Assembly (NCBI RefSeq): GCF_037055275.1
Contig: NZ_CP146343.1
Coordinates: forward strand, 444,001-508,000
Source: Pseudomonas sp. ML2-2023-3
Lineage (GTDB): Bacteria > Pseudomonadota > Gammaproteobacteria > Pseudomonadales > Pseudomonadaceae
DNA length: 64,000 bases
Direction of reading: 5' to 3'
Part shown: one piece after another, positions 23,906-31,971 of the stretch
Numbering within the stretch: position 1 is the stretch's first letter
Layout: each line of letters opens with the position of its first letter
Program-made: the position numbers and the translations under genes
The notes under the pieces: generated by a model
What the model saw: the letters and a program-made list of their open reading frames with translations, nothing else
Told to the model about the DNA's origin: nothing
The model's database searches: none

Positions 23906-25057
23906 ATGGATAGCGGAAAAATCCAATTTAATCGACCTCACATGACCGGCAAGGAGCTGTATTACATCGCCGAAGCCAAGTTTGGGAATATGCTGGCAGG
24001 AGATGGCCCGTTCACCAAACGCTGTCACCAGTGGCTGGAAAACACCACCAGTTGCAACAAGGCACTGCTGACTCACTCTTGCACTGCGGCACTGGAAATG
24101 GCTGCCCTTCTCCTGGATATTCAACCCGGCGATGAGATCATCATGCCGTCCTATACCTTCGTATCCACTGCCAACGCGTTTGTGCTGCGTGGCGGCGTAC
24201 CGGTGTTTGTTGATATTCGTGAAGACACGCTGAATCTCGACGAGCGGTTGATCGAGGCAGCAATCACCCCGCGCACCCGAGTGATTGTTCCCGTGCACTA
24301 TGCAGGTGTGGCCTGCGAGATGGACAGCATTCTGGCGATTGCTCAACGATATGGTTTGCACATTGTCGAGGATGCCGCACAAGGCATCATGGCCTGCTAC
24401 AAAGGCCGGCCTTTGGGCAGCCTTGGCAGCCTTGGTGCATTGAGCTTCCACGAAACCAAAAATGTCATATCGGGCGAAGGCGGCGCTCTGCTGGTCAACA
24501 ACCCGGATTTGGCCCGGCGTGCTGAGATCATTCGCGAAAAAGGCACAGATCGCAGCAGCTTTTTTCGAGGTGAAGTGGACAAGTACACCTGGCAAGAGGT
24601 CGGCTCATCATTCCTGCCTGGCGAATTGATCGCGGCATTCCTCTGGGCCCAACTGGAGGAAGCCAAAAACATCACTGAACAGCGCCTGGCCTGTTGGCAC
24701 CATTATCATGATGCCCTGGCTCCTTTGGAACATAAGGGTTTGCTCAGGCGTCCAGTCATACCCGCTGAATGCACCCACAATGCGCACATGTACTATGTAC
24801 TGCTGGACTCGCAGATTGATCGCCAGGCGGTACTCGACGCACTAAAAAATGCGGGCGTTCACTCCGTGTTTCACTATGTACCACTGCATTCGTCGCCAGC
24901 TGGCAAACGCTATGGCAGGGTTCATGGCGCAATGGCCGTGACCGACCGGCAATCGGAACGGCTTATCCGATTACCATTGTGGATCGGGTTAACGACCGAA
25001 CAGCAAAATCGCGTTATTACTGTGCTAGTGGCAGCGCTTTGCAATTCATCTAAGTAA
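23906..25057 (+). CDS. rffA: dTDP-4-amino-4,6-dideoxygalactose transaminase (RffA/WecE-like)
   Basis: A 383-residue PLP enzyme converting dTDP-4-keto-6-deoxyglucose and glutamate to dTDP-4-amino-4,6-dideoxygalactose (Fuc4N). It is close to E. coli RffA: 'GPFTKRCHQWLE', 'LLTHSCTAALEMAALLLDIQPGDE' region, 'MPSYTFVSTANAFVLRGG', 'PVHYAGVACEMD', 'VEDAAQG', and the PLP Lys at about 185 in 'FHETKNVISGEGG'; then 'IREKGTDRSSFFRGEVDKYTWQEVGSS' region and 'FHYVPLHSSPAGKRYG'. Last of the five rightward genes in the cluster. Its substrate is the RmlB product (42028). A DegT-family relative at 61841 is clearly distinct. Confidence 0.87.
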   Translation: MDSGKIQFNRPHMTGKELYYIAEAKFGNMLAGDGPFTKRCHQWLENTTSCNKALLTHSCTAALEMAALLLDIQPGDEIIMPSYTFVSTANAFVLRGGVPVFVDIREDTLNLDERLIEAAITPRTRVIVPVHYAGVACEMDSILAIAQRYGLHIVEDAAQGIMACYKGRPLGSLGSLGALSFHETKNVISGEGGALLVNNPDLARRAEIIREKGTDRSSFFRGEVDKYTWQEVGSSFLPGELIAAFLWAQLEEAKNITEQRLACWHHYHDALAPLEHKGLLRRPVIPAECTHNAHMYYVLLDSQIDRQAVLDALKNAGVHSVFHYVPLHSSPAGKRYGRVHGAMAVTDRQSERLIRLPLWIGLTTEQQNRVITVLVAALCNSSK

Positions 25058-25071
25058 AGCGCCCACTAAGT

Positions 25072-25090
25072 GCCCCTGCGCTGCAGGGGC
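25072..25090. terminator. Hairpin between converging genes
   Basis: GCCCCTGC / GCAGGGGC with a 3-base loop in the 40-bp gap between rffA and the GtrC-like gene. There is no T-run, so termination is plausible but unproven. Confidence 0.4.
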
Positions 25091-25096
25091 CTGGCC

Positions 25097-26743
25097 CTAC
25101 CTGGCACCAAAATCGACGCAGCAATAACCACGGTCATTCTGACGCTGGGTATCTCGAAACTCATCAGGTACCCACTCACAGCGGGTGATCAGACCCGGAC
25201 TATTTCTTTCTTTGAGAAACGGCAATAACTTGCCATTGAGCAGGTCACCGCCGTAACCAAACTTCGAAATGTACAGAACATGCACAGGACTGCGATCTTT
25301 CAGGTAGGCAAAGTAAGTCATGTGATCCACCACTACATGCTCAGCTAGATCCGTCGGAATATGGCAAGACTGACCCAGCTCCCTGATCGAATCCAGGTGT
25401 GCTTGCACGCCAAGTACCGGTATGGACAACGGCTGACCAGGAATACTGGCGCTTGCATAATCGGCATTGCGTAGAAGATTCGGCGTTATCAAATAGAACA
25501 GTGTGAACAATGAAACCAGCGAAAGGCCAACTGCAGACAACAGAGTCAGGCGTCCCGTTACGGTGCCTGACAGTCGTGACCTGACAGCAGGAAAACAATG
25601 GAAGAGCAAGGCAACAATAACAATAGACAGCGGAATATATTGGATGCCGGAATAGAAATTCTGAAGCTTATACAGGGTGATATTTATTAGATCGCCCGCA
25701 GCCAGCAAGGCCGCCAGAAAGAGGGGCACCGAAATCCGTCGACGCACCAGGAATACCACAGCCAGTCCTATCGCCAGCAAGTGGCTGCACACCACCAGAC
25801 TCAGCAGTGTGAAACGAATGAGCGGGTTCAACCAGAACAACAGCCCTGAACTTTCTGTCAAGGGTGGTAGCCACCCCGATTGAAATGTCGGATTGAAGGT
25901 CAAGTGAAGAAGCATGCGACGGGGAAACTTGCGTATATTTTCCCAAGCAGTTCCAAAGAACTCTAGAGGATCGCTCAACAGCGTTCCAGGCATCAGGCTG
26001 TTGGCAGAAAGTATCGACTGAACAGCTGGGGCATCCTGGCACTGCCCTAAGAGGCTGGCATCAAGCAACACCTGCGCACTCAACGCAATTACATAGAGAA
26101 GTAGGCCAGCACGAATTATCAGTTTGAAGTTTCGAGTTGCGATCCAAGTGGCCGCAAGAAAGAACGGAGTAAAGAATAAGCTCTTGGGGTGCGCATAGAA
26201 AAATACTGACATCAATAGGGCCAGCACGGCCATGATGACCAATTGTTGCCCTTTACTGCTCGGCCTGAGGGGATACAGCGCCAATATGCAAAAAAGTAAA
26301 ATCGGCAATAACATAAATTGCTCGGGACGAGACATCACCCAGAGATACGGCATGACTCCAAGGGCTGCGAAGGAAGCCAGCAAGGTGAAGCTCCCAACCC
26401 ATCGCTCTAGTGACTGCCGACGACACCAGTAAGCCAAAAGTGCAAACCACATCAGTGCAAGCACAACACCACTCACTCGTACGCCTAATGGCTCTAAGTA
26501 GGCATACACTGAAGAAATAAGTATCGCTGCCGGATAAAAGACCCAAGCTACACCGTGTCCGACAGTTGTGGCGCATTGTGGGAAAAACGAGAGCATCTGC
26601 CCGTTTTCCAAGAAAAAACGGGCCATGCTGAACTTGTTCATGATCTCATCCGAGTAAACCGGAAGAAATACTCCGCTTAGCAGCGCACCGATCAGCACCA
26701 TGGGCATCAGAAGTAAAATTTTTGTATTTGCAACGTCACTCAT
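25097..26743 (-). CDS. Polytopic membrane protein, GtrC-like glycosyltransferase candidate
   Basis: A 548-residue protein with about 10-12 hydrophobic segments over residues 1-425, then a soluble periplasmic domain of about 120 residues (VVDHMTYFAYLKDRSP to the end, with three Cys). This topology is that of GtrC-type and GT-C transferases that take a sugar from undecaprenyl phosphate and add it to O-antigen in the periplasm. An early acidic 'VYSDEIMNKFSM' in the first periplasmic loop may be the catalytic site typical of GT-C enzymes. GtrC proteins share little sequence, so the call rests on topology and neighbours. Transcribed opposite to the five-gene operon. Confidence 0.6.
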   Translation of the reverse strand: MSDVANTKILLLMPMVLIGALLSGVFLPVYSDEIMNKFSMARFFLENGQMLSFFPQCATTVGHGVAWVFYPAAILISSVYAYLEPLGVRVSGVVLALMWFALLAYWCRRQSLERWVGSFTLLASFAALGVMPYLWVMSRPEQFMLLPILLFCILALYPLRPSSKGQQLVIMAVLALLMSVFFYAHPKSLFFTPFFLAATWIATRNFKLIIRAGLLLYVIALSAQVLLDASLLGQCQDAPAVQSILSANSLMPGTLLSDPLEFFGTAWENIRKFPRRMLLHLTFNPTFQSGWLPPLTESSGLLFWLNPLIRFTLLSLVVCSHLLAIGLAVVFLVRRRISVPLFLAALLAAGDLINITLYKLQNFYSGIQYIPLSIVIVALLFHCFPAVRSRLSGTVTGRLTLLSAVGLSLVSLFTLFYLITPNLLRNADYASASIPGQPLSIPVLGVQAHLDSIRELGQSCHIPTDLAEHVVVDHMTYFAYLKDRSPVHVLYISKFGYGGDLLNGKLLPFLKERNSPGLITRCEWVPDEFRDTQRQNDRGYCCVDFGAR

Positions 26744-26801
26744 AGAAAAATGCCTGGCTGCCCGGAGATAATGTATGTGATTAATTTGGTGCGTCTGATA
26801 T

Positions 26802-27380
26802 TTAGCTACGGGTCGTCTTCAGGACGAATACCGATCCCGCCTTGATGAAAGAACCACTTGGCACAGTTGTATGGTCGACCACCACAGCGCCAGCTCCGAT
26901 GAAAGTATCTGATCCAATACGGGAATGACCACATAGAGTGGCGTTTGGAGAAATAAATGTGTTCCCGTCTACAGTGCAGTCATGATTGATCACGGCCCCA
27001 GGCCATACGACAGCCAAGTCCCCTATATGCGTCCTTATGTCGAGAACTGCACGTGCCATGATCATGGCACCACTTCCAATCGTTGTACTGTCGCTTACAT
27101 AAGCCTGAGGGTGAATGAGCGGCGGTAGGCTGTAGCCGTGAGCCAACAACTCATGGTATTTACGCTGCCTCGCTTCAAGATGCTTGTAACCGATGGCAAG
27201 GGCAAAGTCATACTCTTCAGGTCGGCATTTTTGAATAACGTCTGCCAGCGTGCCGAGAATACCCGCTCCGACATGCCAGTCATCGACAAACCCGCCGAAA
27301 TCCGCGCCGCAGTGCCGCACCAGCTCACGCACAACGGACCCAAACTCTGTAGACCCATAAATCAGAAGTTTTTTTTTCAT
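26802..27380 (-). CDS. PglD/NeuD-like sugar acetyltransferase
   Basis: A 192-residue protein. The N-terminal Rossmann-like part (1-75) 'KLLIYGSTEFGSVVRELVRHCG' binds the nucleotide sugar; residues about 85-190 are a left-handed beta-helix of hexapeptide repeats (IGSGAMIMARAVLDIRTHIGDLAVVWPGAVINHDCTV region), with the catalytic His in 'NHDCTVDGNTF'. Homologues (PglD, NeuD, PerB) N-acetylate 4-amino sugars. With RffA next door, the simplest product would be dTDP-Fuc4NAc. It lies 58 bp upstream of the GtrC-like gene on the same strand and is probably co-transcribed with it. Confidence 0.8.
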   Translation of the reverse strand: MKKKLLIYGSTEFGSVVRELVRHCGADFGGFVDDWHVGAGILGTLADVIQKCRPEEYDFALAIGYKHLEARQRKYHELLAHGYSLPPLIHPQAYVSDSTTIGSGAMIMARAVLDIRTHIGDLAVVWPGAVINHDCTVDGNTFISPNATLCGHSRIGSDTFIGAGAVVVDHTTVPSGSFIKAGSVFVLKTTRS

Positions 27381-27784
27381 TGATTGCGGCTACGCCCTCA
27401 GGCTCGTTTACAAACCAGGAAGCCCCTGGTTACTCATATCCATGAATAAATCAGTGACCCGGTAGAAGGACTTCCTACACTGACTTCCAGAACTCATAAG
27501 CTACGCCATAGTTTTACACTGTTTTGGGGGAGACCATAACCAACATCAGGTATTGCAACAGCTTATGCTTGCCGGAAACGGCGGATGAACTTTGGGCACT
27601 CGGGCAGGATTGCAACGGGCCAGCACACTGCGAATCAATGATCACTCGCTTGGCCTCGGTGATTACCGGGTAATCGGCGTTACCGCTGTGCTCGATTGCC
27701 TTCAGGTCCGAAAACCCCCTTGCATAAACACTCTGCCATCACAATAATGCGATCGATTACCAATTACATTTTGGTTGCCTCATT
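27381..27784. other. Right flank of the sugar region with an unassigned open frame
   Basis: About 400 bp. On the minus strand an uninterrupted 69-codon frame without ATG runs from about 27720 down to TAA 27514 ('AIEHSGNADYPVITEAKRVIID', then a Cys-Pro-rich tail). It looks like the 3' remnant of a gene I cannot name. No copy of the tRNA-Thr 3' end was found. The right end should contain the promoter for the sigma-factor gene. Confidence 0.4.
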
Positions 27785-28285
27785 ATGTCGGCGCTCGACC
27801 CTTCAGTGCTTCATCGGTTGTACAGCGATCACAACAGTTGGCTAAAGGGCTGGTTGCGCGTGCGTCTGGGCAATACGGCGGATGCCTGCGACCTGGCCCA
27901 GGACACGTTCCTGCGGGTCATGACGGCACGTCATGACATTCCCATTCGTGAGCCGCGTGGTTATCTGAGTGCGATCGCCCGCTCGCTGTTGATCGACAAG
28001 GTTCGTCGCCGCACCATTGAGCAAGCCTATCTGCAGGCGCTGGCACTCAAGCCCGAACCTGTGGATATTTCGCCCGAGGTACGCCTGTCGATTATCGAAA
28101 CGCTGATTTCTATCGACAGCCTGCTCGATGAACTGGGCCCCAGAACACGGGAAATTTTCCTCGCCGTGCAGCTCGAAGGCTTGAGTTATGTTGCCGCCGC
28201 CGAGCGCTTCATGGTGTCGGTTACAACGGTGAAAAACCATTTGATTCGCGCCATGACCCGCTGCCTGTTGCTGGTCGACAGTTGA
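27785..28285 (+). CDS. fecI: ECF sigma factor, FecI-like
   Basis: A 166-residue extracytoplasmic-function sigma factor. Region 2 is in 'LYSDHNSWLKGWLRVRLGNTADACDLAQDTFLRVM' segment (about 10-45), with 'AREPRGYLSAIARSLLIDKVRRR'-type sequence; region 4 is 'ELGPRTREIFLAVQLEGLSYVAAAERFMVSVTTVKNHLIRAM' segment (about 118-160). It directs RNA polymerase to the receptor gene downstream. Its TGA overlaps the FecR ATG (TGATG). Iron control is expected, but I see no strong Fur box in the upstream 60 bp. Confidence 0.9.
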   Translation: MSALDPSVLHRLYSDHNSWLKGWLRVRLGNTADACDLAQDTFLRVMTARHDIPIREPRGYLSAIARSLLIDKVRRRTIEQAYLQALALKPEPVDISPEVRLSIIETLISIDSLLDELGPRTREIFLAVQLEGLSYVAAAERFMVSVTTVKNHLIRAMTRCLLLVDS

Positions 28286-29232
28286 TGCCCCCTTCCCCGG
28301 ACCTCAAGGCGCTCGAGGCTGCTGCCACCTGGTACGTGCAGCTCAATGACGGTACTGCCGACGAGACCCGCACCCGTGCCTGGCAAGCCTGGCTGACCTC
28401 CAGCCCGCAACATGAAGCGGCCTGGGCGCGGCTCGAAAGGTTCCAGCGCCAATGGGCAATGATGCCCCAGGAAGCCGCCCTTACCAGTCTCGATGCCGCG
28501 AAAGCTCAACGCCGCGATGTGCTGAAAATAGTGGGCCTGTTGTTGGCCGCAGGCAGCAGTTCATGGCTGGCGGCGGAGCACGTGCCATATCGCTCGATGC
28601 TTGCCGAGCACCGCACCCACATCCGCGAACGACGCTCACTGCGCCTGGACGATGGTTCGCAAGTGGAACTGAACGTCGACACCGCACTGGATATCCACTT
28701 CGATTCAACACAACGGCTGATCCGCCTGCATCGCGGCGAAATTCTGGTGCAGACCGCCAAGGACCCTGACCAGCGTCCATTTATCGTCCACACTCAGGAC
28801 GGTAGCGTGCGCGCCCTCGGCACCCGGTTCAGTGTTCGCCAGTTGCCCGAACAGACGCGGGTCGGCGTAGAGCAATCGGCAGTGGAGATTCGTCCGCACG
28901 GGCACAGCGATCAGCCCGTGCGCCTCGAGGCCGGGCAACAAGTCACTTTCGATCGTGATGAAGTCGATGCAATCGAGGATTTGCCTTCTGCCTCAACGGC
29001 CTGGGTCAAGGGCATGTTGAGCGTGGACGACTGGCGCCTGGGCGACTTTATCGAGGCGCTGGGACGTTATCGCCCGGGCGTACTGCGCTGCGCTTCGTCC
29101 GTTCAGGGCCTGCGTATCTCGGGGGCGTTTCGTATCGATGACACCGAAACGATACTGGAGAACCTGGGTAAAACCCTGCCGGTGAAAGTGCGTTTCCTGA
29201 CTCGCTACTGGGCCAGTGTCGAACCGGCATAA
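28285..29232 (+). CDS. fecR: FecR-like anti-sigma / sigma regulator
   Basis: A 315-residue inner-membrane protein starting at ATG 28285, sharing a base with the fecI stop (a TTG one codon earlier is possible). The cytoplasmic start (about 1-70) has the Trp-rich DUF4880 pattern 'AATWYVQLNDG', 'WQAWLTSSPQHEAAWARLE'. One hydrophobic stretch near 78-95 (IVGLLLAAGSSSWLAAE) spans the membrane. The periplasmic FecR domain has 'RRSLRLDDGSQVELNVDTALDIHF' region and 'RLHRGEILVQTAKDPDQRPFIV'. It relays the signal from the receptor to FecI. Confidence 0.9.
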   Translation: MPPSPDLKALEAAATWYVQLNDGTADETRTRAWQAWLTSSPQHEAAWARLERFQRQWAMMPQEAALTSLDAAKAQRRDVLKIVGLLLAAGSSSWLAAEHVPYRSMLAEHRTHIRERRSLRLDDGSQVELNVDTALDIHFDSTQRLIRLHRGEILVQTAKDPDQRPFIVHTQDGSVRALGTRFSVRQLPEQTRVGVEQSAVEIRPHGHSDQPVRLEAGQQVTFDRDEVDAIEDLPSASTAWVKGMLSVDDWRLGDFIEALGRYRPGVLRCASSVQGLRISGAFRIDDTETILENLGKTLPVKVRFLTRYWASVEPA

Positions 29233-29344
29233 GCTCAGGCCCTATTGTTTTGAACTTTAACCTTGCTGATTTCGATTCTCATCCGTCAATGACATAAGTC
29301 GCGACTACAGCGAAATTCTGCCATGACAACGCAAGGATCACCGA

Positions 29345-31783
29345 ATGCCCCCGCTCCCCCTCCATGCCACCCCTAATATAAGGCGCGCTGTTCGCCTGGC
29401 AGTGCTGGGTGCGTCCCTTGCCAGCCTGTCCGGTCTGGCACTTATGCCCACTCAGGCCTTCGCGCAAAGCCAGACGGTTTATCAGATTGCCCCCGGCCCC
29501 CTGGGCAATGCACTGACCCAATTTGGCGTACAGGCAGGGGTCACTATTTCGTTCGACACTGAACAGGCCCGACACCTCAACACCGGCGGGCTTGAGGGTT
29601 CATACAGCGTCGAGGAAGGTCTGGACCGCCTGCTCGCCAACAGCGGGCTGCAAGCGCAGCGCCAGAGCAACGGAGGCTATGTTCTGGTCGCTCACGCCAC
29701 TGACTCGGCGCTGGAGTTGGGAGCCACTCAAGTCATCACCAACCAGTTGGGCACAGTGACCGAAGGTACCGGTTCCTACACGCCTGGGGCTATTGCAACG
29801 GCCACCCGCCTGGTACTGACACCCCGGGAAACGCCGCAATCGATCAGCGTGATCACCCGTCAGCACATGGATGACTTCGCACTCGACAATGTCGACGACG
29901 TGATGCGCCATACACCCGGCATCACCGTATCCGCCTATGACACTGACCGGACCAACTACTACTCCCGCGGTTTTTCGATCAACAACTTCCAGTACGACGG
30001 CATTCCCTCCGCCGTGCGCAACGTTGCCTACTCGGCGGGCAACACCCTGAGTGACATGGCGATCTATGACCGCATCGAGGTGCTGAAGGGCGCCTCCGGC
30101 CTGCTCAGCGGTGCGGGGTCGCTGGGGGGCACCATCAACCTGGTGCGCAAAAAACCCACCAGCGATTTTCACGGCCATATCACCGCAGGCGCAGGTTCCT
30201 GGGACAACTACCGCACGGAAGTGGACCTCAGCGGCCCATTGACCGAAACCGGAAATGTGCGAGGTCGCGCAGTCGCGGCCTATCAGGACCGGCAGTCGTA
30301 TATCGACCGCTACTCGAACCAGAGTTCGGTGTTCTACGGCATCCTCGAAGTCGACGTGACACCCGACACATTGCTGACCGTGGGTGCCGACTATCAGGAC
30401 AACAAACCCCAGGGCTCTACCTGGTCGGGGAGTTTTCCGCTCTACAACTACGCGGGCGAGATCAACAGCGCCAAACGCTCGTTCAGCAACGCCACCGACT
30501 GGAGCAGTTGGCAGCAATACACCCGCACCGTCTTCGCGACCCTGGAACAGGATCTTGGCAGTGGCTGGGTGGGCAAGCTGCAACTGGACCACAAGATCAA
30601 TGGCTACGATGCCCAGCTAGGGGCCATCCAGTTCAACCAGCCTGCCGCTGATGGCACCGCCAAAATCAACGCACAGCGCTACAAGGGCGAAACCGTCAGC
30701 GACGCGGCTGACATCTATGTCAGTGGTCCCTACGATTTTCTGGGCCGAGAGCATGAACTGGTGCTGGGTGGCTCGATCAGTACCGCGAACTGGAAAGGCA
30801 AAGGCTACTGGGACGTCACGTTCTCCACACCCAACCTCGTCGATTACTTTAACTGGGACGGGCACCTGGCCAAACCTGACTGGGGCAGCGCGTCCCAAAT
30901 CAGCGACGACACCGTGCGCCAGACAGGCATGTACGCCACCACACGCCTGAATGTCACCGATGACTTGAAAGTCTTTCTGGGCGGTCGAGTGGTCAACTAC
31001 ACCCTCACCGGCACCACCAACACTTACCGCGAGTCGGGGCGCCTGATCCCCTACGCGGGTGTCACCTATGACCTGACAGACTACTTGACGGCGTACGCCA
31101 GCTACACCGATGTATTCATGCCCCAGGAGTTCTACAATCTGGATCGCAACAGCAAGATGCTTGATCCGGACGAGGGTGAAAACTATGAAATCGGCCTCAA
31201 GAGCGAGTTTTTCGATGGCCGCCTGAACGCCAGCCTGGCGTACTTTGAAGTCAAGGAAAGCAATCGCCCCATCCCCGATGATGCCTGGAATAATTTGTCG
31301 CCCACCCCGCCCAACTACGCTTTCAAGGGCACCTCGGCAAAAACCAAGGGCTACGAGCTGGAAATATCCGGTGAGCTGAGCCCTGGCTGGAGCCTGCAGG
31401 GCGGATACACCCACAAGGTGGTGCGCGATGACACGGGCAAAAAGATTTCGACCTTTGAACCCGAAGACCAGCTCAGTTTCTACACCATCTACAAACTCAA
31501 GGGCGACCTGAACAAGGTCTCCGTGGGCGGTGGCGCACGCTGGCAGAGCACCGCCTGGCAAGAGATGTACAACAGCCCCAAGGACAGGTACGAAGACTTC
31601 TCGCAAAAGCCCTACTGGATTGTGGATCTGATGACCCGTTATCAATTCACTGAAAACCTGTCGACCACGCTCAACGTCAATAACGTTTTCGACAAGTACT
31701 ACTACACCAACATCGGGTTCTATAACTCGGCGATTTATGGCGAGCCACGCAACTTCATGCTGACCACTCGCTGGGATTTCTGA
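29345..31783 (+). CDS. TonB-dependent siderophore transducer-receptor
   Basis: An 812-residue outer-membrane receptor. Signal peptide 1-40 (cleavage after AFA), then a signalling STN domain (about 45-120; 'IAPGPLGNALTQFGVQAGV', 'GLEGSYSVEEGLDRLL'), a plug domain (about 155-270; 'ETPQSISVITRQHMDDF', 'DRIEVLKGASGLLSGAGSLGGTINLV' segment) and a 22-strand barrel ending in the terminal Phe of 'TTRWDF'. The STN domain and the preceding FecI-FecR pair indicate ligand-induced self-regulation. It resembles FpvA/FoxA-type receptors; the siderophore is unknown. Confidence 0.9.
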   Translation: MPPLPLHATPNIRRAVRLAVLGASLASLSGLALMPTQAFAQSQTVYQIAPGPLGNALTQFGVQAGVTISFDTEQARHLNTGGLEGSYSVEEGLDRLLANSGLQAQRQSNGGYVLVAHATDSALELGATQVITNQLGTVTEGTGSYTPGAIATATRLVLTPRETPQSISVITRQHMDDFALDNVDDVMRHTPGITVSAYDTDRTNYYSRGFSINNFQYDGIPSAVRNVAYSAGNTLSDMAIYDRIEVLKGASGLLSGAGSLGGTINLVRKKPTSDFHGHITAGAGSWDNYRTEVDLSGPLTETGNVRGRAVAAYQDRQSYIDRYSNQSSVFYGILEVDVTPDTLLTVGADYQDNKPQGSTWSGSFPLYNYAGEINSAKRSFSNATDWSSWQQYTRTVFATLEQDLGSGWVGKLQLDHKINGYDAQLGAIQFNQPAADGTAKINAQRYKGETVSDAADIYVSGPYDFLGREHELVLGGSISTANWKGKGYWDVTFSTPNLVDYFNWDGHLAKPDWGSASQISDDTVRQTGMYATTRLNVTDDLKVFLGGRVVNYTLTGTTNTYRESGRLIPYAGVTYDLTDYLTAYASYTDVFMPQEFYNLDRNSKMLDPDEGENYEIGLKSEFFDGRLNASLAYFEVKESNRPIPDDAWNNLSPTPPNYAFKGTSAKTKGYELEISGELSPGWSLQGGYTHKVVRDDTGKKISTFEPEDQLSFYTIYKLKGDLNKVSVGGGARWQSTAWQEMYNSPKDRYEDFSQKPYWIVDLMTRYQFTENLSTTLNVNNVFDKYYYTNIGFYNSAIYGEPRNFMLTTRWDF

Positions 31784-31798
31784 CGCCCAGATCCGGCT

Positions 31799-31824
31799 GT
31801 GGGAGCGAGCAGGCTCGCTCCCAC
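31799..31824. repeat. Single REP palindrome
   Basis: GTGGGAGCGAGC-AG-GCTCGCTCCCAC, a perfect 12-bp stem hairpin immediately after the receptor gene; it could also act as a terminator or mRNA stabiliser. Confidence 0.85.
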
Positions 31825-31971
31825 CATTGCTCTCGAACAGATGACCCCACATCACCTGTCCCGTGAAAAACCATCCTTTGTCAGCCCTTCGAGCGGTGCC
31901 TTCTAATTGCCGGAAGCAAAGTGACTCCGATCACTTATTTCAACAATAAAAGCGCTTCCCGGAGATCTCCC

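Noticed and set aside
27722..27784. Fur box upstream of the FecI-like gene
   Set aside because: Only a weak AATG/ATTA resemblance was seen, not enough to call a site.
30617..31855. 412-codon minus-strand frame opposite the TonB receptor
   Set aside because: The receptor is complete with plug and barrel; the other strand has no recognisable domain.
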